In this document: piece by piece, positions 41,432 through 50,194 of the stretch | Numbering within the stretch: the stretch's first letter is position 1 | Layout of the letters: each line of letters begins with the position of its first letter | Assembly: GCA_002408125.1 (NCBI GenBank) | Contig: DHQO01000038.1 | Span: 1 to 54,037, forward strand | DNA: 54,037 nucleotides | Reading direction: 5' to 3' | From: Hyphomonadaceae bacterium UBA5336 | GTDB lineage: Bacteria; Pseudomonadota; Alphaproteobacteria; Caulobacterales; Hyphomonadaceae | Made by a program: the position numbers and the translations under genes | The notes under the pieces: generated by a model | Database searches by the model: none | What the model was told of the DNA's origin: nothing | Seen by the model: the letters and a program-made list of their open reading frames with translations, nothing else

Positions 41432-44400
41432 TTAGAAGGTGAAATCCACGCCCAGGCGCACATAGCGCGGGGTTTGGTAGCCGGTCACCTTGCGGTAGTC
41501 CGCGTTCGGAGAACCGTTGTCCTGATCGCCGAACTCGTTGAAGTCGAGCGCGCTGGAGAAGTTGAAGACATTGAAGATGTCCGCACGAAGCACGACGTCG
41601 ACCGGCCCGGTTTCGAACGGCAGATTGTAACGGAACGAGACGTCCAGGGACTTGTTCCAGTCCGATTCGAAGACCGAACCGCGCGGCGTCGTTTCGCCAC
41701 CGCAATACCAGGATTCCGCACCGTACAGGTTCGCCGGGTCATATTGTCCCTCAGCGGGATTATACGCCACGGGGTGACGGCCGATACAGCCATATTTCCG
41801 AGGCGATGTCAGGCTCGCATTCGCACCGACCAGCAGATCATCGGTCACCTGATAGGAGCCGAACAGCTTGAAGGCATGGGCACGGTGGTTGGGCAGAAGC
41901 CCCTCCGATCCATCCGTCAGGTTGGGCGTGTCATAGCCGGTCGTGATACCGGCATCGACCTGCCCGTTATCCGATTTGACGAAGCCTTCAGAGTTACCCT
42001 TGCTTTCCGACAGGGTGTAGGACCCGCGCAGGCCCCAGACACCATCAAAGCTGCGTTCGAAACTCAGTTCGAGCGCCTGGTAGGTCCGCGTCGCCGGCGG
42101 ATAGCCAAGCTGTTGCGGGGTGAGCGTCACGGTGCGCAGCTCCGTCTCGCCCGGAAGCGGGTCGGAGAGCGTGATGGTCGCGCCCTGGCCGGGATTGATG
42201 ATCGTGTACTGGTGGAAGCCAGTCCAGATATCGGCACACCCGTCAATGCCTTCGGCCTCGCAGAGCTCAAGCACGGCCAGGTCGACCGCCACGTCTTCGG
42301 CCGTGTTGACCAGGTCGCGATAGATGAAGGCCACATTGCCGGTCCACAGATCGTTGAAACGATGCTCGAAGCCGAGCACATATTCTTCCTGCTCGGTGGC
42401 ATTCAGGTTCTGCGACACCGCCGCCGACGCATCCTGCGCCGCACCGTCACCATAGACCGTACAGCCGCGCACACCGGGAGAGCCAAAGACAGCCGAGGGG
42501 CAGGTCTGCGCACCCTCGAAGTCAATGATCTGGCTGCCGAGCGTCGGATCGGAACTCACAGCCGGATCATTTGAGAAGGTCCAGTATTCCAGGAAGTAGA
42601 GCTCGCCGGCCCCCTGACGGTAGGAGGTGTTGTTCGCGATCGGGATGAAGTAGCGACCAAAGTTACCGTAGAACTTCGAGTTACCATCACCCGTCGGATC
42701 ATAGGTGAAGCCCAGACGCTCTCCGACCAAGTCATCGAAATCAATATATTGCTGGTTGGCGGCATTGAAGTTCTGGAACTGGTCAAGGCGCACGCCAAGG
42801 TTCAGGGTCAGGCGATCGCTGACATTCCACTCATCCTGAATGTAGTATGCGGTGTTCTCGCCATAGAATTCGCCGCCGGACTCGTAGAAGTTCGCGACAA
42901 CGTAATCCTGGTCTACACCGATCCCGCCCGGCCCGAACGCAACAGGGTCGTAAGTATCAGCATCATCGAAGAAGGTGGTGTAGTATTGATAGGAGACGCC
43001 ATCAGGCCCTGTCCGGGTCGAGAAGCGGGTGAAGTCAAGTTTCTCCTGATCGAACCCGAAGCGGACATGGTGGTCGCCGGCCAGGTTGAAATAGGTATCC
43101 ACATCGGCGCGGTAGAATTCACGCCGTATCTCACGCGGATAGGTCTGGCTGGAGGTAGTCTGCTCACTGATACGGATGCCGGTTCCGCTGCGATAGTCTG
43201 CCGCATAGGCCCCGTCGAAACCCGGCTGGGTGGTCTGCCGGTCCTCATTGATACCATAGGCGGCCGAAACGGTGAGCCAGTCCGTGAAGGTACCGGTATA
43301 TTTGGCGACATAGCTTTCGCCGCCATAACCGTAGACAGTGGACGGACCCTGCGCCCCGACCTCATCCGTCGATGGGTCATAGCTGTAGGTGTCGCGGATC
43401 GTCTCGCGTTCATTGTTCAGATAGGTGAATTCGAGATGGTGGTCATCGGTGATGAAACCGTCCAGCTTGAAGCCGTAGAAGGGATCATCGCTCGTGTCGA
43501 CATTCTGGACGGCACTCGTGATGCTGGCATCCTTGTACTCATTGTCCCGCATCTCGTACAGGCCATAGAAGAAGAGCCGGTCCTTCAGGATCGGACCGCC
43601 AAGTTCGAGGACGGCCGAGAAGGTGTCGGCTTCGTCGAGTTGGTTGCGCGCCTGGTAGGTGTCTGGTGCCTGTTCACGCAGGCCGTCCGGCGCCCAGTTG
43701 AGGTGCACCCCGCCGTGGAACTCGTTGGAACCGGACTTGGTCACCGCGTTCAGGATACCGCCCGTGGCGCGGCCATATTCGGCCGGATAGGCAGAGGTCT
43801 TGACTTCGACGGACTTGTAGAAGTCGAACGGCACGGTCGAACTACCGAGATAGGTGTCGAAGTTCGTCATGTTCAGGCCGTTGACATAATAGGCGTTCTC
43901 GGCAACCGAGCCGCCGCCAATGGCCGAAAGGTTACCGAACGCGCTGTCACCTTGCGTGGTGGACGGCGCGAGCAGCGTGACCGAGGTCAGGTCGCGGCCA
44001 ATCGGGAGGTTGGCGGCCAATTCCGCAACATCCAGGTTGAGACCCTGAGTCGTGCCGGCAAAGTCAAGGTTCTGGCGGACGCCGCGAACCGTGATGGTTT
44101 CCTGGACCGAGCCTTCCTCAAACAGCGTCAGCGTGAAGCTCGCCGTATCGCCGGCCGTCACCTGCAGCCCGCTTTCGCTCAGCACGTCATAGCCTGAGGC
44201 CGACACGCTGATATCATAGACACCCGGCGGCAGGGACGGAACCCGGAAGGAACCTGATGCGTTCGTGCTTGAGTCGCGCTCGAAGCCCTGAGCCGCGGAT
44301 GTGAGGGCAACAGTGGCCCCGGAGATCGGATTGCCGTCAGTATCGACAACGATCCCGGTCACAGCGCCAGATGTATAGTCCTGCGCGACCGCTTGCGGCG

Positions 44401-44506
44401 CAAGGACCATGCTTGCCGAAAGCACGGCACCCGGCACGGCCAGGGCCGAGGCCGAGGCCATGAGTGTTTTCGCGAAGAATCGCGTTTTCAGATTTTGTCC
44501 GTTCAC
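41432..44506 (-). CDS. TonB-dependent receptor with carboxypeptidase-regulatory-like domain (Oar-like)
   Basis: A 1024-residue outer-membrane protein. A signal peptide (about residues 1-42, ending AVA) precedes a carboxypeptidase-regulatory-like domain (about 45-130; GAVTGIVVDTDGNPISGATV), then a plug domain (IGRDLTSVTLLAPSTTQ, YYVNGLNMTNFDTYLG, VEVKTSAYPAEYGRATGG) and a 22-strand-type barrel ending PRYVRLGVDFTF. The TonB box is probably near QETITVRG. Oar-like receptors take up bulky nutrients, often peptides or polysaccharide pieces. The GTG at 44506 is chosen for GGAGG eight bases upstream. It lies beside an opp-type peptide transporter, which suggests peptide uptake, by context only. Confidence 0.92.
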   Translation of the reverse strand: MNGQNLKTRFFAKTLMASASALAVPGAVLSASMVLAPQAVAQDYTSGAVTGIVVDTDGNPISGATVALTSAAQGFERDSSTNASGSFRVPSLPPGVYDISVSASGYDVLSESGLQVTAGDTASFTLTLFEEGSVQETITVRGVRQNLDFAGTTQGLNLDVAELAANLPIGRDLTSVTLLAPSTTQGDSAFGNLSAIGGGSVAENAYYVNGLNMTNFDTYLGSSTVPFDFYKSVEVKTSAYPAEYGRATGGILNAVTKSGSNEFHGGVHLNWAPDGLREQAPDTYQARNQLDEADTFSAVLELGGPILKDRLFFYGLYEMRDNEYKDASITSAVQNVDTSDDPFYGFKLDGFITDDHHLEFTYLNNERETIRDTYSYDPSTDEVGAQGPSTVYGYGGESYVAKYTGTFTDWLTVSAAYGINEDRQTTQPGFDGAYAADYRSGTGIRISEQTTSSQTYPREIRREFYRADVDTYFNLAGDHHVRFGFDQEKLDFTRFSTRTGPDGVSYQYYTTFFDDADTYDPVAFGPGGIGVDQDYVVANFYESGGEFYGENTAYYIQDEWNVSDRLTLNLGVRLDQFQNFNAANQQYIDFDDLVGERLGFTYDPTGDGNSKFYGNFGRYFIPIANNTSYRQGAGELYFLEYWTFSNDPAVSSDPTLGSQIIDFEGAQTCPSAVFGSPGVRGCTVYGDGAAQDASAAVSQNLNATEQEEYVLGFEHRFNDLWTGNVAFIYRDLVNTAEDVAVDLAVLELCEAEGIDGCADIWTGFHQYTIINPGQGATITLSDPLPGETELRTVTLTPQQLGYPPATRTYQALELSFERSFDGVWGLRGSYTLSESKGNSEGFVKSDNGQVDAGITTGYDTPNLTDGSEGLLPNHRAHAFKLFGSYQVTDDLLVGANASLTSPRKYGCIGRHPVAYNPAEGQYDPANLYGAESWYCGGETTPRGSVFESDWNKSLDVSFRYNLPFETGPVDVVLRADIFNVFNFSSALDFNEFGDQDNGSPNADYRKVTGYQTPRYVRLGVDFTF

Positions 44507-44827
44507 TGTGTGGACCTCCAATGGGAACTGCTAATCGAGGTAATCGACGGCTCTATGACCGTTCTGGAGGCGGACGCTATCGGGGTGCAACAAGATACGT
44601 CAACGCGGCGTTGCGGATTCGTCATAAAAATGCCGACAGTGTGTCAAAAACGCCTCAGTTTGCGACAACCTGACCCGGGGAAAGCTTGGGTTGAGGGCAA
44701 GTTATGCCGCAAGCCAGGTGGCCAAACGCTTTGCAGTGCACAAAATTCATTCATCGCCGCACCTGCTGGACGGAGCTGTATCGGAAAATGCCGGCACAGC
44801 CGTGATGCCTGCCACCTTTCCCGGCGG
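44507..44827 (-). other. Intergenic region upstream of the TonB-dependent receptor
   Basis: About 320 bases with no gene, between oppA and the receptor. It holds the dyad CAACGC-G-GCGTTG at 44601-44613 and, on the minus strand, a -35-like TTGACA at 44642-44647 with only a weak TATGAC 15 bases later. The promoter of the receptor should lie here but cannot be fixed by eye. Confidence 0.5.
44601..44613. promoter_or_regulatory. Candidate operator dyad upstream of the receptor gene
   Basis: CAACGC, a central G, then GCGTTG: perfect 6-bp arms around one base, about 95 bases upstream of the receptor start. Such odd-centred dyads are typical of helix-turn-helix repressor sites, but no regulator gene is adjacent. 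It could be chance in GC-rich DNA. Confidence 0.35.
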
Positions 44828-46441
44828 TCAGGGCCGGCACAGATAGCGCGAGCGGTGAATATCGACGACATTGTCTTCCCAGCCGGTCAGGGTCGGGTCG
44901 ACCAGGTTCTGGTTGACCTGGAACCACATCGGCGTGAGCGGCATGTCGTCGAGCATCATCTGCTCGGCTTCGGCCAGGAGTTCAGCGCGCGCCTCCAGAT
45001 CCAGCTCGACATTCGAGGCGGCCAGCAGGGCATCATATTCAGGGTTGGTATAGTTGCCGTAATTGAGCTGGCCGGTCTTGGAATCGAGCAGATAGAGGAA
45101 ATTGTGCGGGTCGTTGAAGTCCGCCACCCAGGCCGCGTCGGAGAACTCGAAGTCGCTCTGGCGCAAGCGCTCATACAGCACCTTGGTTTCCTGCAGCAGC
45201 AGCTCCGGCTGGACCCAGTCTGCGATCTGCTTCCAGTTCTGCTGGGCGACCGGGGGCGGTTTCATATTGTCGGAGGTGTTGCGGTACATATAGGTGAAGC
45301 GCAACGGGTTGTTCGGGCCGAAGCCGGCTTCCTCGAGCAGGCGGCGCGCTTCCAGCAGGCGCTCGGCCCGGGGCATGTCGGCCCAGTCCACACGCGGGGC
45401 GCCTTCGCCGCTGACATAATTGTCGATACCCGGCGGCACAAAGCTGTAGGCAGGGATGTAGCCCGGGGTCAGAACGTTTTCGGTCATGAATTCCCGGTCG
45501 AGCGCCATGGCGAGCGCCTTGCGCACGCGCACATCGTCAAAGGGCGGGACATCCTCGTTGAACACCCAGTAGGTCACGGTGAGTGCCGGGTCGGCATGCA
45601 CCCAACCGGGCAGACGGCGCTCAATCTCGTCCCGGCGCGGACCTTCGAAGGCATTGTTGATGTCCATCTCGCCTGCCTCGATCATCCGCTCGGCGGCATT
45701 GAGATCGCTGATCGGGAAATAGGCGACGGAGTCAAAGCACAGCTCGTCAGCACCCTCCCAGTTCTCGTTCTTCACCGAGACGAGGGAAGCCCCGACCGTC
45801 CAGTCCACGAGCTTGTAGGGGCCGTTGACGACAATGTTTTCCGGGCGCACCCAGCGGTCGCCGAACTCTTCCACAACATGGCGCGGCACCGGATAGGTGG
45901 TGTAATGCGTCAGCAGGCCGGGCAGATAGGGCGCGGGATAGTCCAGCGTGATCTCGAGCGTATAGTCATCAATCGCGCGGATACCGAGATCTTCCGGCTC
46001 CACCTCGCCGCGATTGAGCTCGGCGGCGTTCTTCACCAGCCAGAGCATGGAGGCATACTGGCCCGCCGTTTCCGGCGCCTGCAGGCGCCGGAAGGCAAAA
46101 ACGAAATCATGCGCGGTGAGTGGCGTGCCATCCGACCAGAGCGTCTCCTTCAGCTTGAAGGTCCACACTGTCTGGGTCTCGTCGAGCTCCCAGCTATCGG
46201 CGACCGCCGGCACGGGGCGACCTGCGGAATCCTCGACGAACAGGCCCTCGAACATGTCGCCGATGACGATGTTTTCCCACTGGGCGGAAGACTTGTGCGG
46301 GTCCAGCGTATCGGGATTGGCGGAGATCCCCCGGCGCAGCATCTCGCCATACTCCACATCACTGCCACCGCCGCCGCATGCGGCCAGCAGCGCAAGCGTC
46401 GCGCCTGCCAATAGGCGTTTGATCCCACGTCCGTCTGTCAT
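44828..46441 (-). CDS. oppA: Peptide ABC transporter substrate-binding lipoprotein
   Basis: A 537-residue lipoprotein with lipobox LLAAC followed by GGGG. It has the SBP-bac-5 fold: a first lobe with ANPDTLDPHKSSAQWENIVI, the TLWSDGTPLTAHDFVFAFRR block, then VRKALAMALDREFMTENVLT in the second lobe. Members bind oligopeptides, murein peptides or nickel in the periplasm. AGGAG seven bases before the ATG and a TATAAT-type promoter upstream show that it can be expressed alone. The partner permeases oppB and oppC lie upstream of it on the same strand; ATPase genes were not seen. Confidence 0.9.
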   Translation of the reverse strand: MTDGRGIKRLLAGATLALLAACGGGGSDVEYGEMLRRGISANPDTLDPHKSSAQWENIVIGDMFEGLFVEDSAGRPVPAVADSWELDETQTVWTFKLKETLWSDGTPLTAHDFVFAFRRLQAPETAGQYASMLWLVKNAAELNRGEVEPEDLGIRAIDDYTLEITLDYPAPYLPGLLTHYTTYPVPRHVVEEFGDRWVRPENIVVNGPYKLVDWTVGASLVSVKNENWEGADELCFDSVAYFPISDLNAAERMIEAGEMDINNAFEGPRRDEIERRLPGWVHADPALTVTYWVFNEDVPPFDDVRVRKALAMALDREFMTENVLTPGYIPAYSFVPPGIDNYVSGEGAPRVDWADMPRAERLLEARRLLEEAGFGPNNPLRFTYMYRNTSDNMKPPPVAQQNWKQIADWVQPELLLQETKVLYERLRQSDFEFSDAAWVADFNDPHNFLYLLDSKTGQLNYGNYTNPEYDALLAASNVELDLEARAELLAEAEQMMLDDMPLTPMWFQVNQNLVDPTLTGWEDNVVDIHRSRYLCRP

Positions 46442-46488
46442 AGAAAGCTCCTGAAGTGATGTTGAGCCTGCGCTCGCCTGCCCTTTCG

Positions 46489-46517
46489 ATTATAGGGCCT
46501 GCACGGCGATGCAATGG
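46489..46517 (-). promoter_or_regulatory. Promoter of oppA
   Basis: The minus strand has a perfect TATAAT -10 (46489-46494) and a weak -35 CCATTG at 46512-46517 (17-bp spacer). A start near 46482 would give a leader of about 40 bases before the oppA ATG. It lies in the 229-base gap to oppC, which holds no gene. Confidence 0.45.
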
Positions 46518-46670
46518 GCAATGCGCGCTTCCAATTGTCCGAGTACCGAGATGAGCAGGATATGAACAATGACCCTCGCTCGCCTGACCGCCCCCTTATG
46601 GCCAGTGTCCTGGCCCTGCCTTCCATCGCCATGCCGCGCCTTCCGGGTGGAACGCGTGAAGTAAACGAGC

Positions 46671-47576
46671 CTAGCGCTCTTTCGGGTCGAGCGCGTCGCG
46701 CAGCCCGTCGCCGAGGAAATTCAGCGCCAGCAGGGTGACCGCCATGGTCGCGGCCGGGATCAGCAGCATCCAGGGCCGGTCGCGCAACTCGTCCTCGCCA
46801 TGGCTGATCAGCACGCCCAGCGAGGTCAGCGGCTCGTTCACGCCGAGGCCGAGGAAGGAGAGGAAGCTCTCGGCCAGGATCACCACCGGAATGGTCAGCG
46901 TCACATAGACTGCCACCGGGCCGATCACGTTCGGCAGGACGTGGCGGCGGATCATGTCGACCTGGCTGACGCCGGCCGCGCGGGCGGCCTCGATGAACTC
47001 GCGGTTCTTGATCGCCAGTGTCTGGCCGCGCACGATCCGCGCCATGGTGAGCCATTCGATGGCGCCGATGGCGGCGAAGATCAGGAAGATGTTCTGGCCG
47101 AACACAGTGATCAGCAGGATCACGAAGAAGATGAAGGGCAGCGCATAGAGCACATCGACAATGCGCATCATCACATTGTCGACGCGCCCACCGAGAAAGC
47201 CGGCCGTTGCGCCCCAGGTCACCCCGATCACCAGTGACACAAAGGTCGCGATCAGGCCGACCAGCAGCGAGATGCGCAGGGCGATCATCAGCCGGGCGAG
47301 ATAGTCCCGGCCGAGGAAATCGGTGCCCAGGAGGTGCCAGTTCTCGAAGGTCGGTGCGATCTTGATCAGGTTCGACTGGGTCTCGCTGTCATGCACCCAC
47401 AGCATCGGGCCGAAGGCGGCAATCAGGCAGAGAATGCCCAGCACCCACATGGACACGACAGCTGCCCGGTTGCGCAACAGGCGCCGGCGGGCATCGTCCC
47501 ACAGGGAACGGCCCTGCACGATCGCCTCTGTGACCGGCGCCTCGATGTCGTGGATATCCTGTGAAGGCAAGGTCAT
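46671..47576 (-). CDS. oppC: Peptide ABC transporter permease, OppC type
   Basis: A 301-residue inner-membrane permease. It has an N-terminal cytoplasmic tail with an OppC_N-like segment, helix one (AAVVSMWVLGILCLIAAFG), the HLLGTDFLGRDYLARLM stretch and the BPD_transp_1 core, with the ATPase-contact loop EFIEAARAAGVSQVDMIRRH (EAA motif) and a last helix ending NFLGDGLRDALDP. It overlaps oppB by one base (TGATG), so it is translationally coupled. It would pair with oppB to form the channel. Confidence 0.93.
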   Translation of the reverse strand: MTLPSQDIHDIEAPVTEAIVQGRSLWDDARRRLLRNRAAVVSMWVLGILCLIAAFGPMLWVHDSETQSNLIKIAPTFENWHLLGTDFLGRDYLARLMIALRISLLVGLIATFVSLVIGVTWGATAGFLGGRVDNVMMRIVDVLYALPFIFFVILLITVFGQNIFLIFAAIGAIEWLTMARIVRGQTLAIKNREFIEAARAAGVSQVDMIRRHVLPNVIGPVAVYVTLTIPVVILAESFLSFLGLGVNEPLTSLGVLISHGEDELRDRPWMLLIPAATMAVTLLALNFLGDGLRDALDPKER

Positions 47577-48535
47577 CAGTCGTATTTCACCTTCGGGTCG
47601 AGCACGGCATAGAGCACGTCTGCGAGCAGGTTCAGCAGGATGATCAGGCTGGCATAGATGATGATCGCGCCCATCACGAGCGTGTAGTCGCGGTTGATGG
47701 CGCCATCGACGAAATAGCTGCCCATGCCCGGCAGGCCGAACACCTTCTCAACCACCACCGAGCCCGTCAGCACGCGCGCGGTGGCCGGGCCAACATAGGA
47801 GACCAGGGGCAGGATGGCCGATGGCAGGGCGTGGGAGAAGATCACCTTGCGCTCGGCGAGGCCCTTGGACCGCGCGGTGCGGATATGCGGCATGCGCATG
47901 GTCTCGATCATGGAGGCGCGCATCAGGCGCGAGATGATGGCGATCTGCGGCAGGGCCAGCGTGATCACCGGCAGGGTGAGATTGTGCGGGGAGAGCCGTG
48001 GCGGGAATCCGAGTCCGCCTGCGGAAAACCAGTGCAGGCCAAGCGCAAAGATCAGGAGCAATATCGGACCGGTCACAAAGGTCGGGATGGATATCCCGAA
48101 CATGGAGACCCCCATCACCGAATAGTCCGCCGCCGAATTCTGTCTCAGCCCGGCAAGGATTCCGAGCCCGCCGCCGACGATCACCGCCAGCAGCATGGAC
48201 AGCGAGCCGATGGTCAGGCTGATCGGCAAGCCGTCGGCGATCAGTTCGCTGACATCCTTGTCCTTGATCTTGAAACTCGGCCCGAAATCACCGCGCACCA
48301 CATCGCCGAGATACTTGCCATACTGCACCAGCAGAGGGTCATCGAGGCCGTATTTCGCGGCAATCGCGCGCTCGGTTTCCGGCGGCAGCTTGCGGTCGGC
48401 TGAGAAGGGCCCACCGGGCGCCGCACGCATCATGAAGAAGGCCACGGTGATGATGGCCAGCATGGTCGGGATGGCGATCAGGAGCCGGCGGAAGACATAG
48501 GCAAGCGGTATACGCGCAATAATTCGGTTCAGCAT
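47576..48535 (-). CDS. oppB: Peptide ABC transporter permease, OppB type
   Basis: A 319-residue inner-membrane permease: first helix FRRLLIAIPTMLAIITVAFF, then MMRAAPGGPF, the typical LPPETERAIAAKYGLDDPL, and the EAA-type loop HIRTARSKGLAERKVIFSHA. It ends LLADVLYAVLDPKVKYD, which is the usual OppB end. It is first in the opp transcript (oppB, oppC, oppA), with oppA after a 229-base gap holding its own promoter. Divergent from the DUF442 gene, with a perfect 12-bp palindrome between. Confidence 0.93.
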   Translation of the reverse strand: MLNRIIARIPLAYVFRRLLIAIPTMLAIITVAFFMMRAAPGGPFSADRKLPPETERAIAAKYGLDDPLLVQYGKYLGDVVRGDFGPSFKIKDKDVSELIADGLPISLTIGSLSMLLAVIVGGGLGILAGLRQNSAADYSVMGVSMFGISIPTFVTGPILLLIFALGLHWFSAGGLGFPPRLSPHNLTLPVITLALPQIAIISRLMRASMIETMRMPHIRTARSKGLAERKVIFSHALPSAILPLVSYVGPATARVLTGSVVVEKVFGLPGMGSYFVDGAINRDYTLVMGAIIIYASLIILLNLLADVLYAVLDPKVKYD

Positions 48536-48611
48536 CTGACTTGCGCGCTCAACAAACTCTCACTGAAATCTTAAGGTCCTGCCGGGTTGGCAGCACCGCC
48601 CTGGACCCTTA

Positions 48612-48623
48612 GCTTTCGAAAGC
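48612..48623. promoter_or_regulatory. 12-bp palindrome in the oppB/DUF442 divergent region
   Basis: GCTTTCGAAAGC is a perfect palindrome in the 131-base space between oppB and the DUF442 gene, 43 bases before the latter's ATG. A CTGCC-GGGTT-GGCAG stem lies about 30 bases away on the oppB side. Candidate operator; no regulator is adjacent. Confidence 0.35.
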
Positions 48624-48666
48624 GTAACGCCTTGTCAATCGCCCGACGCAGGACACACACCCCATC

Positions 48667-49077
48667 ATGGCCGATATTCGTACCGTAACAGACAGCTTCG
48701 CCGTGGCCCCGCAGATCGGGCCGGAGGATGTCGACGAGATTGCCGCAGCCGGCTTCAAGACCATCATCGCGAACCGACCGGATGGCGAAGGCGGGCTGGA
48801 TCAACCACGCATGGGCCAGATCCGCGCGCGGGCAGAACAGCTCGGGCTGACCTTCGTCGCCCTGCCCTTTTCCGGCGCACCGACACCGGAAATTGTCGAG
48901 CGGACAAACCAGATCCTCTCGGAAGCTGAAACACCCGTGCTGGCCTATTGTCGCACCGGAACCCGGTCGATTACCGCCTGGGCGCTGGTGCATGGTGGGC
49001 AGGGCATGGCCGATGAGATCATCGCGGCCGGTGCCAATGCTGGATACGACCTGTCGAGCCTGCGCAGCCTGCTGTGA
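48667..49077 (+). CDS. DUF442/TIGR01244-type phosphatase-like protein
   Basis: A 136-residue protein with the fold of the DUF442 family (beta-lactamase hydrolase-like/Blh type). It has ISPEDVDEIAAAGF-type opening (IGPEDVDEIAAAGFKTIIAN), RPDGEG, then the active-site loop AYCRTGTRSITAWAL with the Cys-x4-Arg cradle. Members are sulfur transferases or cysteine phosphatases, often fused or linked to rhodanese and MBL proteins. An MBL-fold hydrolase lies two genes downstream, which fits this association. No membrane part or signal. Confidence 0.88.
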   Translation: MADIRTVTDSFAVAPQIGPEDVDEIAAAGFKTIIANRPDGEGGLDQPRMGQIRARAEQLGLTFVALPFSGAPTPEIVERTNQILSEAETPVLAYCRTGTRSITAWALVHGGQGMADEIIAAGANAGYDLSSLRSLL

Positions 49078-49195
49078 ACGTTCGCTCACATGGCCACATT
49101 TTCACCACAGTCGCGCGCTTGAACACGCACGCGGGTCGTGCGAAGGGGCGGCTCGGCCCGCGTATCAAGCCGATCTTGGCCAAGGAGAGCCTCGC

Positions 49196-50131
49196 ATGTC
49201 GAACCGTTTCTGGCTGAACGACTTCAAGTACCAAGACGGGGCGATCCTAGTTAAGAAAACCGGCCACAGGGTCCCGGCAACGCTGGGTCTTGTCCATGAT
49301 GTCTTTACCTGGCTGTCGTTTTACTTCTTCGCCCAGACCTGGCGCAGCTGGCGCTTCCTGACCGGCCATCGCCGCCCGACCATCGCGTTTTATCCCGACA
49401 GGCCGCGCCCCTGGTATTTCATCTGGCCGGTCGCGCATGTCGCCGGCGCCAGGCTGATCGACGACACCGCTGAGGCCGATATCGTCTTCCAGTTCGACGA
49501 CACGACCCAGACCGCCAATCCCGCCCCGCTGACCAGGCCCGGCGCGACGCTGGTTAACTTCAATTGCGACGATGTCTCGAAATCGCGCGTCGCCAGCGCC
49601 TGGGCCAAGGTCGCCGGCTACGATCTCACCGTCGACCCGCGCACCCATACCGGTCCAATGGTGGAAAAATCCGAACTCAATGCTGCCCATGACGGGCGCA
49701 TCATCGAAGGTCCGATGGATCCGCTGCCGGACAAGACCTACCAGCGCCTGATCGACAATGAGATCGAAGGCGGCCTGGTGGAGGACCTGCGCTGCTGCAT
49801 TGTCGGCGGGGAGCCGATTCTCACCTTCCGCAAGCGCCGGTCACTCGCCCGCCGCTTCCTGAACGAAAATGCCTCGGTGCTGCTCGACCAGCCGGCAAAC
49901 TGCTACACGGCGGATGAAATTGATGTGATCCGTGCCTTTTGTTCAGAGTTGGGGCTGGACTGGGGCGGGGTCGACGTCCTACGGGATCGCTCAACGGGGC
50001 GGATCTATGCGGTCGATGCGAACAAGACCGATATGGGCCCGCCCGTGGCGCTGAGGCTTGGCTTGAAGCTTCGCGCGACTCGGCAGATGGCACGAGCATT
50101 CGCTGCCAGGCTGACGCCGCGCCGGCGCTAG
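49196..50131 (+). CDS. ATP-grasp-like protein, function unknown
   Basis: A 311-residue protein. The first 70 residues include two aromatic hydrophobic stretches (VFTWLSFYFFAQTW). Later TLVNFNCDDVSKSRV and, near the end, LDWGGVDVLRDRSTGRIYAV followed by DANKTDMGPPVAL resemble the C-terminal nucleotide-binding part of the ATP-grasp fold (the DxNxT-type end). I do not recognise a specific family, and substrate and reaction are unknown. AAGGAG about ten bases before the ATG supports the start. It is in the same orientation as its neighbours, about 118 bases after DUF442 and 63 before the MBL gene. Confidence 0.65.
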   Translation: MSNRFWLNDFKYQDGAILVKKTGHRVPATLGLVHDVFTWLSFYFFAQTWRSWRFLTGHRRPTIAFYPDRPRPWYFIWPVAHVAGARLIDDTAEADIVFQFDDTTQTANPAPLTRPGATLVNFNCDDVSKSRVASAWAKVAGYDLTVDPRTHTGPMVEKSELNAAHDGRIIEGPMDPLPDKTYQRLIDNEIEGGLVEDLRCCIVGGEPILTFRKRRSLARRFLNENASVLLDQPANCYTADEIDVIRAFCSELGLDWGGVDVLRDRSTGRIYAVDANKTDMGPPVALRLGLKLRATRQMARAFAARLTPRRR

Positions 50132-50194
50132 GTTAACAACGGGTCCTGCCTGCACCAGCAGGGCCGATGCGGAGACACGAGCGAACCGAACGCC

